Part shown: one piece after another, positions 29,870-39,811 of the stretch | Numbering within the stretch: position 1 is the stretch's first letter | Layout of the letters: the number at the start of each line of letters is the position of its first letter | DNA from: Lepiota brunneoincarnata | Lineage: Eukaryota; Basidiomycota; Agaricomycetes; Agaricales; Agaricaceae | Assembly: GCA_023014365.1 (NCBI GenBank) | Contig: JAEBUN010000010.1 | Span: 1,054,001-1,118,000 of the forward strand | Direction: 5' to 3' | Length of the DNA stretch: 64,000 bases | Notes under the pieces: generated by a model | What the model saw: the letters and a program-made list of their open reading frames with translations, nothing else | What the model was told of the DNA's origin: nothing | Databases searched by the model: none | Program-made: the position numbers and the translations under genes

Positions 29870-32084
29870 ATGTCCTCAGGCTATCGTCTTCCTCCGGCTG
29901 AACACGCAACCTTCGCGGTCATATCCCGCTTGCTTTCCTGCTTGGTCACCGAACAATTATTGAGAGCCTACTATATCCCACTCTCTGGCATACCAGATGC
30001 TACTGGCTTTGCTGTTATCCTATCCACGCATCTTATCTCAGAGCAGCCCATCATTAATCGAGCCCTTCGCCCTCGCGATATTTTGGCTATTATTCCTTTG
30101 CAGTACCCTCCTGTCTTGGGGGAAGCGGCCGCCTTCAGGCATGGCTATACAGTTGGCCTCCTCGACCCTCTTGACATGGTTCCCGTTTTCTACGAACTTA
30201 CGGACGTATCTACCGAGTCCAAATACGTTAGTGTCACGCCATTTTCGTAACCTTGCAGCTGCTGATGTGTTTTGAATACCATTTCAGAGTCATCTCAAAG
30301 AGGCTATAATCAATTCGTTGCTCCCCCCACCCTGGGAGCTTGGTCTTCTCCGCGGTTTGACTGAAGTCAATAATCCTGTTCACCTCTGGCGGAAATTCGT
30401 CGAGGGTGTAATCATTCAAGAATCCCTTAGTGACATCATTGAAAAGGAGCTCCTCAGCTCCTACGAGTGGCAAAGTATGTTCAGATATACATAGTATAAA
30501 TTTCGCATTTATATTGATTGATCCTAACAGAATTGTCATTTGAGCACCCTCCGGTATTGCCATCCTTGCGTTCGGCACCAATTGACTTTGAACAAAGTCT
30601 TGTCGCCGGACATCCAACCCATCCAGTAATTATATTTCCAAATCTAGCGAATCATTGATTTCCGACCAGTCACGTTTAGATGCACCGCGCCAGAATGTTT
30701 GGCCCAGACTGCTTTGATTATGACTGGTACCATCCGCGTATTCGCTTCATCCGCGTACCGAGATCCAGTCTCAACATCCTCGGCGAATTCGAAGAGACCT
30801 CACAGAAACTGGCAAAGCTTGCTGCGTCCAGGGCAGGCTGCAGTCTCCCAGCCAATGAAGACGCTGTCTTCATGCCGACTCATGAGTTACAAATAAGCAA
30901 CATCATAAGGCGTTTTAAGGACGTGGAGGTACTGCCGCCCGAGATCTACCTACCGGCATTGGCACAGTCAAGCATCAGGTACGGTCATGATTTGCGATCG
31001 GTTGAGACTTAGCTAACCTGGCTAATCTGCTGCCAATTGATTCAGGACGGTCTCTTTGCCTGATTTTCCTGGAAAGGCCCTCAAACTTGCAGTTGGGGTC
31101 AAGATCTCTTCTTCACTTCGAACAATTTCCCACTACACGGCTGACTTCGGGCCACGCTTCTCGACTGAGGTGGTACCCAAGCTCGCCGTCGATCCAGAAA
31201 TCCTCCACATCGAGACAGAACCCCAAAGCGCTGTCTATCGCACTCAGGATGCGGACATCGCAAAACATTTCACCGCGGTCATCCGGGACGAGTACGAGCG
31301 TAAAGAAGGAGAGACGATAATAGTCGTCGCAGCACTTCTCGAGATGGGTCACCAGGGCGTTCCCGCTGGCGTTTCTGCGGTAGAGCATCTCTTTGGTCTC
31401 GATACGGAGGAGAAGCGAATCGCCTTCCTCGACCGGTCAGTTGGCACGTTAATGCTCCGTCGATATAATCCTAATATCTTTCCCTAGTTACATTGAGTTG
31501 GCCTGTAGGGCGTTTTTGCCAGCATTGATCCATAATGGGGTCGCGTTCGAAGCACATGCCCAAAATGTAGTGGCTCGATTCGACACAGCTACGGGCAGGT
31601 TGCTAGGGTTCATCTATCGTGACCTCGGTGGTCTACGGATCGACCCAAAGATACTACGAGAGTCTACTGGCGTGGACTTCCAGTTCCTTCCCGGTCATTG
31701 TGTCGTGACAGGGTCGCTGGAGGAAGCTTCTCCAAAATTCTACCACACATTCGTCCATAACCACGTCCAACGACTGATTCGCTTGCTGAACCTTCACACT
31801 AACGGCTTCGGTTACGAACTGCTTAGGAAACACATGGGAGCAGTAATTCCTCGCGACCACAAGCTGTGGAGCTTTTGGCTACTCCCTGAGAGCCGAAGAG
31901 TGGATTCTAAATGCTTGATGCGGATGCGGATGCGGGACTCTTACCGAGACGTATGATTCCGTCCCATCATTCTACTTTCTGGCCTTTGACGCTTTTCGAC
32001 GCACAGATGGTCTACAGTCCATATATCAACATGGTCCAGTATCGCCCAACCACACTGGATCTCAAGAACTCCGCACATGGCTAG
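29870..32084 (+). CDS. NIS siderophore synthetase, IucA/IucC family (copy B)
   Basis: Tandem paralogue of the preceding synthetase. Seven exons: 29870-30226, 30288-30474, 30531-30625, 30680-30978, 31046-31435, 31488-31950 and 32007-32084, giving 622 residues. All six introns match copy A in position and phase; exon 3 (95 nt) and exon 6 (463 nt) are the same length in both. Motifs: GHPTHPMHRAR, with arginine where copy A has lysine in HPxHPxxKxR, then KLAVGVKISSSLRTI, GVAFEAHAQNVVARFD and YRDLGGLRIDP, where copy A has DFGG. The copies have clearly diverged at protein level, so the duplication is not recent and substrate or order of action may differ. Both frames are open and look functional. 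Confidence 0.9.
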
Positions 32085-32321
32085 TTCTAGTCGGGGCCTA
32101 GTGCGATACATTCGATACACGTATACACATATATCCTGATACCTGTACTATGTAGGCATGGAATTTAGGAAAGATGATAAAGATGGAAAGCGGTTTAATT
32201 GCTCCCGTTTGATTTTTCCCATAGGCAACTTTGCGGCCTTCATCGCCTTCCTCCCTGATTGCACAGCCGACCCATAGCTTATATTCCTCCAAGAGCGCTG
32301 ATACCCATATGCCACCCACCC

Positions 32322-33816
32322 ATGTCTAAAGAAGCAGAACTCGGCACTCTCGTCGTCGTTATCCTCAAAGCCCGCAATCTGATCGATAAGCATTCGTTCT
32401 ATAAGCAGGATGTCTTTGCACAAGCTTCCCTCAATGGTAAACAACTGCTCTGTAGCCTGACCTGTGCTCTTACGCTCCGCTTAAGGCACTACACATCAAA
32501 CGCATGTCAATCCCAAGGGGGGCCAACACCCCGTGTGGGACGCTGAGCTTCGGTTTCCAATCCTGAAGGCCGCGTCTGACAAAACGAGGAAGCTAGAAGT
32601 TGCATGCTTTTCCAAGGAACCTCGAGGAGATGACCTACTGGGGAAAGGGACCGTAGACGTGTCGGAAACACTGAAAACGGGGGAATTTGACGGTACAGCT
32701 TTAGTTCACACACACCAGCTAAAAGTGCCAAGCTCTAATTGCACTCCTGAAACACTTCTTACTCTGATAGATTGGATTAGCCTTGACATCGATGGAGTCG
32801 CTCGTGGGGAACTTTTCCTGGAGATGACTTATTTTTCATCAGCGCCTCCTCCAGCCGTTTCGAAGCCTTCCGCTGGGGCGTCTCTTGTGGTGCCCGCCAG
32901 TGAGAAACTGACTAGGCCACCCTCCAAGCTGCCTCCGTCGGAGCGTCTGTCCCGACCCCCCCAACCTATTCCTGTCAGTCGGCCGTCCAGTTCGGCTGCC
33001 GCACAAAGACCGTTCCGTCCCGCTTCACACTCTCCTTCAAAAGACAATGACGCAGCCTTGCCGCCCCTTCCGGAAGATCAGACAAGTCAAACTGCATTAC
33101 CCGGGATTCTAGTTCCTGGCGGGGGAACCGGACCCAAGCCACAGAGTCTTCCCTCACTTCTCATGCCAGGGAACGGGAAATTTCCAATACCAACTTCTCG
33201 GCCCCCAGCTCACACACCTCGCCTGTCTGCATCCCCCCCTCCTTCCAATCTCAGGCCCACTGGGCAACCGTCCCCTTATACCGGTGTTTCTACTCAGAAT
33301 CCCTACATATCTGGACACACGCGTGCCTCTTCAACCCCATCTGTGGTGCCCCCAGACACATCAACAGCCATTCCACCGACAAACCACCCTTCTCACGCAA
33401 GCTATCGTGTACCTTCATCTGGACCTTCTATTACTACATGGGACGAATATGGGACAGGAACTACTAAGACTAGTTTCTCGTTCCCCGTGCCCATGGTAGC
33501 TACTCCCTCCTCCTCCCAACCTGGTGAACATGATCGCTACCACTCCTATGAGTACCACCAAGCAGTTGACCAACCTCCATCTCCTCTATTGGATCCACAT
33601 CTCCGGGTCCGTTATCAGGGTCCCCTTCCTTTTCCTTCCGGGGCCGGACCCGATACCTCGGTGAGACTTCCTGGCGATCGGAAACCAGATCCTCGACCTC
33701 ATTCCGATCGTCTGGAAGCCCTCAGGTCAGCGGAAGAAGCGGCCACTCGGCGACGCGAACAAGAACAGAAAGACCTTGAACTCGCACTTCAACTCGATAG
33801 AGAATTAAACACATAG
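32322..33816 (+). CDS. C2-domain protein with proline-rich tail, ingression protein (Inn1/Fic1)-like
   Basis: Exons 32322-32436, 32486-32692 and 32771-33816. The N-terminal about 130 residues form a C2 domain (GTLVVVILKARNLIDKHSF, QDVFAQASLNG, HPVWDAELRFPI, DDLLGKGTVDVSETL). A long Pro/Ser-rich disordered region follows with many PxxP-like SH3 ligands. The last 35 residues are a charged helix containing DLELALQLDREL, reminiscent of a ubiquitin-interacting motif. This layout matches fungal Inn1/Fic1, which link the actomyosin ring to septum formation through SH3 partners. The 78-nt stretch 32693-32770 is a GT-AG intron but is also in frame and stop-free; splicing gives the better C2 strand (FDDWISLD). 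Only 237 bp follow the synthetase gene. Confidence 0.8.
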
Positions 33817-33944
33817 GCACCGTGTGAGCGATTGTCTTAGAAAGTTACTCCCTGAAAGAAACGACTTTATCCCCCAAGAAGGCCGACGCATGGAGGATTG
33901 TAGTGTACACGTGGTGTCCTTGGATGAAATGATAACTTGAAATC

Positions 33945-34950
33945 TCAAACGCCTCCACGTCCCTGAGCACGAGAAGGGTTCTCCCTGAGTTTTTCTCTTG
34001 TCAATTCCCCATCTGCAACCCCTTTCGACAGTCGCAGATCGTATAAAAAAGTGAGAAGATAGAACGTGAAGCCAAAGGCGATAGTCCATTCCAATATTGC
34101 TTGATTTAGATTTTTAGCGAGAAGGTGCCTTCTGAATGCAAGTGAACGTTACATACCCCCAGCATTGGTGCTTTGGAACAGGGCGATTGCGAACGCAACG
34201 GCCAGGCATATCAGGATGAGTGCAATGATAGCCTTTGCAATATAGGCACGTTTCAGCTTCCGCACTTGGGCAAAAGTCTTGCTAAGCCACCAGTACTAGG
34301 TTGGAAGAGTGTGAGTCAACAGCCTACTATCCGTAACAGGGCACGAAGCCACCTCGACAACGGTGAAAATAGCACTCAACACAACTCCCACCATAAACAC
34401 AAGGAGAAATATTCTGTGTAGGGTTGGGAAACGTTTCGTGTCAAAGATAGAGAGGAGAATGAGGCCACATCCACCAATGAAGGATCCTAGGATTGACAAT
34501 ATACCAAAGGTTCGTTCCCGCCGGCGCATGTCAGGGATTAGGCTATGAGAATAAACGACGTCAGCGCAGCCACAAGGCTTAGTTTCCAGGTGATGGAATT
34601 ATTCACCGCCCCGCGTGCCTGAGCAACCTTTCCACAGCGAGTGAAAGAAAGAAGCAGAGAGCCGTTACTGAACAACCGGCGATGAATAACGGCTTGAGAA
34701 TGTCTGCACCGATATCGGAGATATAAGCGATCGATCCATCCTGGGATACATATTGTGGCCTGCCACTGGCCAACCAGACGATGAGCATGGCCCAAAGGAT
34801 AGCTTATTGCAGGAAGGAAGGGATGAGTGGGAAGATCTGGAATGATTGGAGAAGCGTAAGCGAACCGAACCAGAGGAGTGCACCAAGCAGAGGCAGCCAG
34901 GCATATTGCCAATGCCTGTGGGGGTGTACAGAGTTGGGGCTATCGACCAT
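33945..34950 (-). CDS. Sfk1/FRAG1/DRAM-family multi-pass membrane protein
   Basis: Five exons: 34866-34950, 34607-34802, 34353-34542, 34157-34295 and 33945-34099. The protein has about six hydrophobic segments and family hallmarks WLPLLGALLWFG, WLASGRPQYVSQDGSIAYIS and DIGADILKPLFIAGC. Yeast Sfk1 acts at the plasma membrane in phosphoinositide and lipid asymmetry control, and related domains occur in Cwh43 and DRAM. The first intron (34803-34865, donor GTTCGC) is needed because direct reading meets a TAA; removing it restores the conserved LLWFG-A-ILWAM join. The C-terminal 40 residues are hydrophilic. It converges on the C2 protein gene, with 128 bp between stops. Confidence 0.85.
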
Positions 34951-36281
34951 TGTGAGCGGGGTGCTCAGCGAGAGGATGGTAGATGTATGCGGGGACGTAG
35001 GTTATGACGTCATCGTTGAGGTGTGAGTACGCATTCGGAGGCGTCGGCCCTGATACATATGGGCCACTCCTCTTGGCGTGTGTTAATGTTGTGAGCAGCC
35101 TAAACGTCTATTTGCTCCATCCGTACTCGCCTCGGCACATGATCCAGTCATTCCACCAACACTCACTCTCCTTCCTCTCCCCCCTCTCCTCTCCCATGAG
35201 ATATTATCTTTGCACCAAAGCGGGGCCACCTCTTTCTTCACCACCCCATCGGAACCCGTTCGACTTCCGAGCTCATCCATGGGGGCCTCTTGTCCCATCT
35301 ACCAATGTGCTGGACATTACCACAGTCTCCACCTTGGCGCTCGAATAAACCTTGCTGCATGTCCCACAGTTTCTCATCTCTTCTCATGCCACCCACTGCC
35401 GTGGGTCAGAAAGTTCTCCAAACCGCAGTCTACAGACCGAAAACGGCGGATACATGTAATAATGCCATTCCCTGCACTGTAACGAGAAATCAGCCCCAAC
35501 TTCCAGCTGACTATCGGGGGCATTTTGCAGTGCCTATCGGATCCTCAACGGCGAGTACCCAAGTTCCTTCGCTGGGAACCAACCTCGTGCATACACCACC
35601 CAGCTTTTGAATCCCAATGCGTTTAGGTGCTCACCCCCCGTTTCGTGGCCTTCATCTCCCAAACTGATATCCGCCTGGGAGTTCACCCCATCTTCCACCT
35701 GCACATCTTCCCCTTATAATCCTCCAATGGGGTGTTCGGGGAGGCGGGGCCAGGAGAAATTCGGACACTCGTATCTTATCGGGCCAATATCTTTTCTTAC
35801 TGTTCTGGGCTCAAGCTCTCCTCCTCAGCTCTCAGGCCTCAGGCTCCAACATCCAAAACATCAAACTTTTCCTATCTATCTGCGATCATCAAACATATTT
35901 ACACAGACAACTGTCAGTCGAGACCATTGATAGCAGGATGGCAGCGTCCTTTACTAGAAACAATCAAACCCTTGTTTTGTCATGTCGATCATCTTGACTT
36001 GGGCATGCTGAGTTAGGACTCGATCATTTGAGAGAGAGTGAATCGATATTTCAATTCCATAAGGCTCAACTACGTATGTTAGTACAAACAGTGAATGTGT
36101 AAGGGGGGAGGAAGGGGAAGCAAATTGAAATCGCTCAGAGAAGAGTGCAGAATCAAGAAATTGAAAAGGTTGCGGTCGGGATAGGGCACAAGTAAGTGAT
36201 ACAAACGACGTGGTATAAAGCAAGGTTCAGTGGATGTTTCGGAACCGAATAGACACAGAAACCAGAACACCATACAGTGCC
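34951..36281. other. Intergenic region without a supported gene
   Basis: This 1.33 kb separates the 5' end of the Sfk1-family gene from the 3' end of the DsbA-like gene. It is pyrimidine-rich on the plus strand near 35150-35300 and 35620-35720, as in fungal leaders, but has no frame with recognisable content. Confidence 0.45.
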
Positions 36282-37249
36282 TCAAGCACAGATTTGGGTA
36301 GGTACCGCGGCTCCAGGTAAATCTGAGGGCGAAGAGTTGATGCCGCTAGCAGCCAGTTTCTTGAAAATCTGAGTACAGTGATGAGTCTCTAGGACAATTC
36401 AAAGGACCAATGTTAGAGACATACTTGCACAAAGACATCCGATGACTGTCCGCCGCTCACAGCCCACTTGGCGTCAATAACAGTAACGGGAACACCAGTG
36501 ATTCCCCTAGCACGAGCGGCGTCGGCCATTTGGTTCACTTCAGCTTCCAATTCGTCTGACTGAAGGAATGTCAAGGGCCTGTGGATATTTCAATAAATGA
36601 CAGTAAAGGAGAATGTATTTGATCAACCTTTTCTTTGGACATCGCGCCCACGGACTCTGCAATTTCTGCGAGGACATCGAAGTCTGAGATATCTTTGGCT
36701 TCGCACATGTGTGCTTCGAAAATGGCTGTGATCGTCGCTAGTTGAGTTTCTTGGCCGCCGAGCTCGAACACCTTCTGGCAGAGGCGATGGGCACAGGTGG
36801 TATGGCCGATGACACCATCCCAGGTACTAGTCGCGAAATGCTCAGTAATCGGACTGACGGAGGCAGAGAGGGAGAGAACTAGATAACACACATCGGGATG
36901 GACTTCTCTTCGCCCCATTTCGTCATGGAAAGCCGCAGGTTCGCAGAGCGCTCTTGACCCAAATGACAATTATAAAACTCGATTTTGTCCTTCTTAATCC
37001 CGGGCTTCAGACAAGTTGGACCGATGAGCCGGAACGGCATGTGCTGAAACTGGAATTCGAGCGGGAGCTCGAGAGTGTCTTTGCAGTAGGACATAGCTGC
37101 CAGGAGTTCATGTTGCACAACAAAGCAGCTGGGACAGACCTGAAATAGATTGAGGGGGTAGCGATGAGGGAGAAGGAAGAAGCAATTGTAATAGAGAGGT
37201 AACGTACAAAGTCGGTTATCACCGTTAGCTTGACCACACGGGTAGACAT
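36282..37249 (-). CDS. DsbA/FrnE-like thioredoxin-fold oxidoreductase
   Basis: DSBA-family protein of about 230 residues, cytosolic as no signal peptide is seen. Exons: 37208-37249 (MSTRVVKLTVITDF), 36892-37139, about 36630-36826, a fourth ending at the GTATGT donor near 36420, and a last exon ending at 36282. After the first intron the protein reads VCPSCFVV, giving a CPSC redox motif after the first beta strand, the expected site. Later HTTCAHRLCQKVF, GITGVPVTVIDAKWAVSGGQ (cis-Pro loop) and the C-terminal helix match FrnE. Between SKEK and the expected ALTFLQSDE the frame is off by one because of a GGG/CCC run at 36576-36578. Either an unusual splice (skipping to SDELEAEV) or a one-base error explains it. 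Confidence 0.78.
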
Positions 37250-37563
37250 ACTTGATTGCGCAAGACGGATGGGTGGGTGGCGGGATGAAAGAGTTGGAAG
37301 GTAAGGCGGGTAATAAACTGTCGGAGAGGATCAAAGGCTGGCCGGGGTGTCCATCGCTGGCTGCGCTTACCTGAGCTGAGCAGAGCTTGTAATCCGTCTG
37401 CCACATTTCATCACGCTTATCTAAGCATGCACCATTTTATTATTAATCCTATCTCCGCGTGCTAAGTCTGCTCCGGTGCTGACTACTCGGCCATTCGGTC
37501 ACCATCCACTGTATATGCTATGCCGATGCCTAAGAGCAACTATGTACTACGGGTAAGTATACT
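37250..37563. other. Spacer upstream of the DsbA-like gene
   Basis: These 314 bp contain the promoter of the DsbA-like gene and the 3' end of the F-box gene. Nothing else was recognised. Confidence 0.4.
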
Positions 37564-38979
37564 TCAGGTGTACAAACCAGGGTCATCATAACCAAGATCA
37601 GCCGGCCACGGATCAAGACTGTCGCCGTTTTCGACAGCCATGTGCTCTTTGAACCAGTCTAGGCATTGCTTGGTTCTGAGCACTGTCCGAGTACGCCGAT
37701 CCAGACGCAGCTTTTTAAAAGGCCGGTTAATTGCAAGGCGTGTAGAAACCATTATCCGGAAGCGCGCCAGATCACCAGCCTCCATCTCGCGCACGGTGAG
37801 GGTGTGTAGGGACGGCCAGGGAATCTTATCCTCGGCCATGTCTGATGGGATTGTCATGACAGAACATATGGTCGAGCTCGTCAGGTCCATAATGAGATTG
37901 GTGATGGAGGGGCAAGCACGGAGTATATTCGCCGCATCATTCTCATCGAATGCGCAGAGCTCGATAGTGAGGTTTTTGACGGAGGGGAGCGGGACCGAGT
38001 CAAAACTATCGAGTGACTGAAGGATGAAGGATTCTAATTTTGGGAGTACCAGGAGGGATAGGACGAGTGCGGGTGAGGTACATGGCCCACAAATGCGGAG
38101 TGAGCGGAGCAGCGGCAGAGTGATTTGTTCGGTGATGACGGATGGGTTTCGTGGATGGTGGATATGAAGCTGACCCAGAGAGAGGTTCACGAGAGAGGGT
38201 AGTGTTCCTAAAAGAGCAACAAACTGCGGCGGTTCCATAAAATGTCTTACGAATCCATCCAAATCCAGAGTAGATATTGTCCCAAACGGAGGATGTAGGT
38301 TACCAAGGGCCAAGCCTCCGAGCCGCACGAACTTTAGGGACGGGGCATCATCCGCAAAAATCATGGGACAGTTGACTGGAAATTTGGATCTCGGCGAGTA
38401 CGATTCTTCTGGTATGCCGATTTGGAGGGATAGGTGCTCGAGCAATGGGGCCGGGGCTTTGTGAAGGAAACGGTAGATCTCATTGAGATGGTCGAAGTAG
38501 GTGATCAACGTGAATCTGCGCCAGCGCTCGGAATGTGATGATAATAGGGTCATTGTAGGGACAATGTCCTGCACGAGGGTATAAATGTAAATGTCAAGAA
38601 AGCAAGTGTCCGAGCGTGCAAGGTGAGCCTCTAGTCTGGTGAGGGGGGCACGTGTCGACCGTATGCGCATATCGATGTTGTTCCATAGAAGGGGAGTTGA
38701 TAGAGCAACTGTACGCCAGTGCTTAGATACGTGGGATGCTGCCAGAGCGAATGAATAGTATGGTTTGGGTGATCCGCCGGCCTGGCATAGGAGGAAGATA
38801 TTGCTCAAAAGCTCGAAGGGTATCTTAGAGACTGATGTTTGCTCATTCAGCAGATAATTATATTTGGCCTTTTCATTTTGCAATTGGTTGTCGACTTCAG
38901 CCAGCTCGTGGAGGAGCTGTTCTCTTCTAAGCGCGAGATCCGAGATTTTGCTGGCAACGACGCCCAAATCCGATGGCAA
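37564..38979 (-). CDS. F-box domain protein
   Basis: Intronless frame of 471 codons. Residues about 10-45 form a coiled coil (LRREQLLHELAEVDNQLQNEKAKY), followed by an F-box (SKIPFELLSNIFLLC and SHVSKHWRTVALSTPLLW). The rest is leucine-rich and repeat-like (segments such as LRSLRICGPCTSPALVLSLLVLPKLESFIL), as in the very large F-box families of Agaricomycetes. The F-box would bind Skp1 and make this a substrate receptor for an SCF ubiquitin ligase; the target is unknown. The single exon and intact frame suggest an active gene. Confidence 0.88.
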   Translation of the reverse strand: MPSDLGVVASKISDLALRREQLLHELAEVDNQLQNEKAKYNYLLNEQTSVSKIPFELLSNIFLLCQAGGSPKPYYSFALAASHVSKHWRTVALSTPLLWNNIDMRIRSTRAPLTRLEAHLARSDTCFLDIYIYTLVQDIVPTMTLLSSHSERWRRFTLITYFDHLNEIYRFLHKAPAPLLEHLSLQIGIPEESYSPRSKFPVNCPMIFADDAPSLKFVRLGGLALGNLHPPFGTISTLDLDGFVRHFMEPPQFVALLGTLPSLVNLSLGQLHIHHPRNPSVITEQITLPLLRSLRICGPCTSPALVLSLLVLPKLESFILQSLDSFDSVPLPSVKNLTIELCAFDENDAANILRACPSITNLIMDLTSSTICSVMTIPSDMAEDKIPWPSLHTLTVREMEAGDLARFRIMVSTRLAINRPFKKLRLDRRTRTVLRTKQCLDWFKEHMAVENGDSLDPWPADLGYDDPGLYT

Positions 38980-39158
38980 GGTGTTCGGATTGAGAACGGG
39001 GACCCTATGCAGGCGTCAGATACCATTTATACATCCAAAGGAAAGCCACCAATACTCACATATGTACTTGGGCGAGGATGTATCTATGACGCGGATGTTG
39101 CCAAAAGAAGCGATTTCAGTTTGCTTGGGCAAATATTTGGCCACTAACGTACTCCCTA

Positions 39159-39809
39159 TCTAGCAATCAAAGTATTGCACACCCCTTTTTATGTATATGA
39201 CTCGAGCAAAAACCAATTGTTTGACTTCTGGTAACTTATATAAAATACTAGACCTTCTAATGAAGAGATCCCAAGTGTGGAAGTGTTGTGTGATGGGTAG
39301 AGATTTGAATTACAAAAAAGGATATAGTTTCAAGAAGGAATTAAGCAGTCTCTCTGGGAGGAAATATGTCATAGAGCCTGTTCTCCTGGTGCTGGAACAG
39401 TTTAGATCGTAATTCTATGGAGAGTAGATCCCAGATAAATTTTTCACAAGTAGTCAAAATGAACCCCGATCTCACAGTTCCCTCTTAAAATCTGGCACTT
39501 GTGAACTTTTTATCTGGGGATCTACTCCACATAGAATTATGATCTAAACTGTTCCAGAACCAGGAGAACAGGCTCTAGGTCTTTTTTTTTCCCCAGAGAG
39601 ATTGCTTGAGTTCTGCTTGATCTTGAAAACTGTATCCTTTTTTGTAGTTCAAATCTCTACCCATCTGTTTGATCACATACCGCTTCTACACTTGGAATCT
39701 ATTCATTAGAAGGTCGAGTATATTATCCAGGTTACCCAAAGTTAGACAATTGATATTTGCTCAAATCGTAGACATAAAAAGGAGTGTGCCACCTTTTTGA
39801 TCGCTACTG
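39159..39809. mobile_element. Large fold-back (inverted-repeat) element with Tc1/mariner-like ends
   Basis: Two arms of about 300 bp are imperfect reverse complements of each other around a centre near 39480. For example, the left-arm stretch 39240-39330 (TAGACCTTCTAATGAAGAG, then GGGTAGAGATTTGAA) recurs inverted at about 39630-39720, and CTGGTGCTGGAACAGTTTAG at about 39390-39410 recurs inverted at 39545-39565. The ends read TAGCAATCAAAG...TTGCACACCCC on the left and, inverted, TAGCGATCAAA...GTGGCACACTCC on the right. They resemble Tc1/mariner terminal repeats and are bounded by TA dinucleotides (39157-39158 and 39810-39811), the expected target duplication. No transposase is encoded, so it is a non-autonomous MITE or fold-back. 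The arms have diverged, indicating some age. Confidence 0.82.
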
Positions 39810-39811
39810 TA

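Noticed and set aside
39191..39412. Small open frame inside the left arm of the fold-back element
   Set aside because: Not conserved in the opposing arm and without transposase motifs; the DNA is explained by the inverted repeat.
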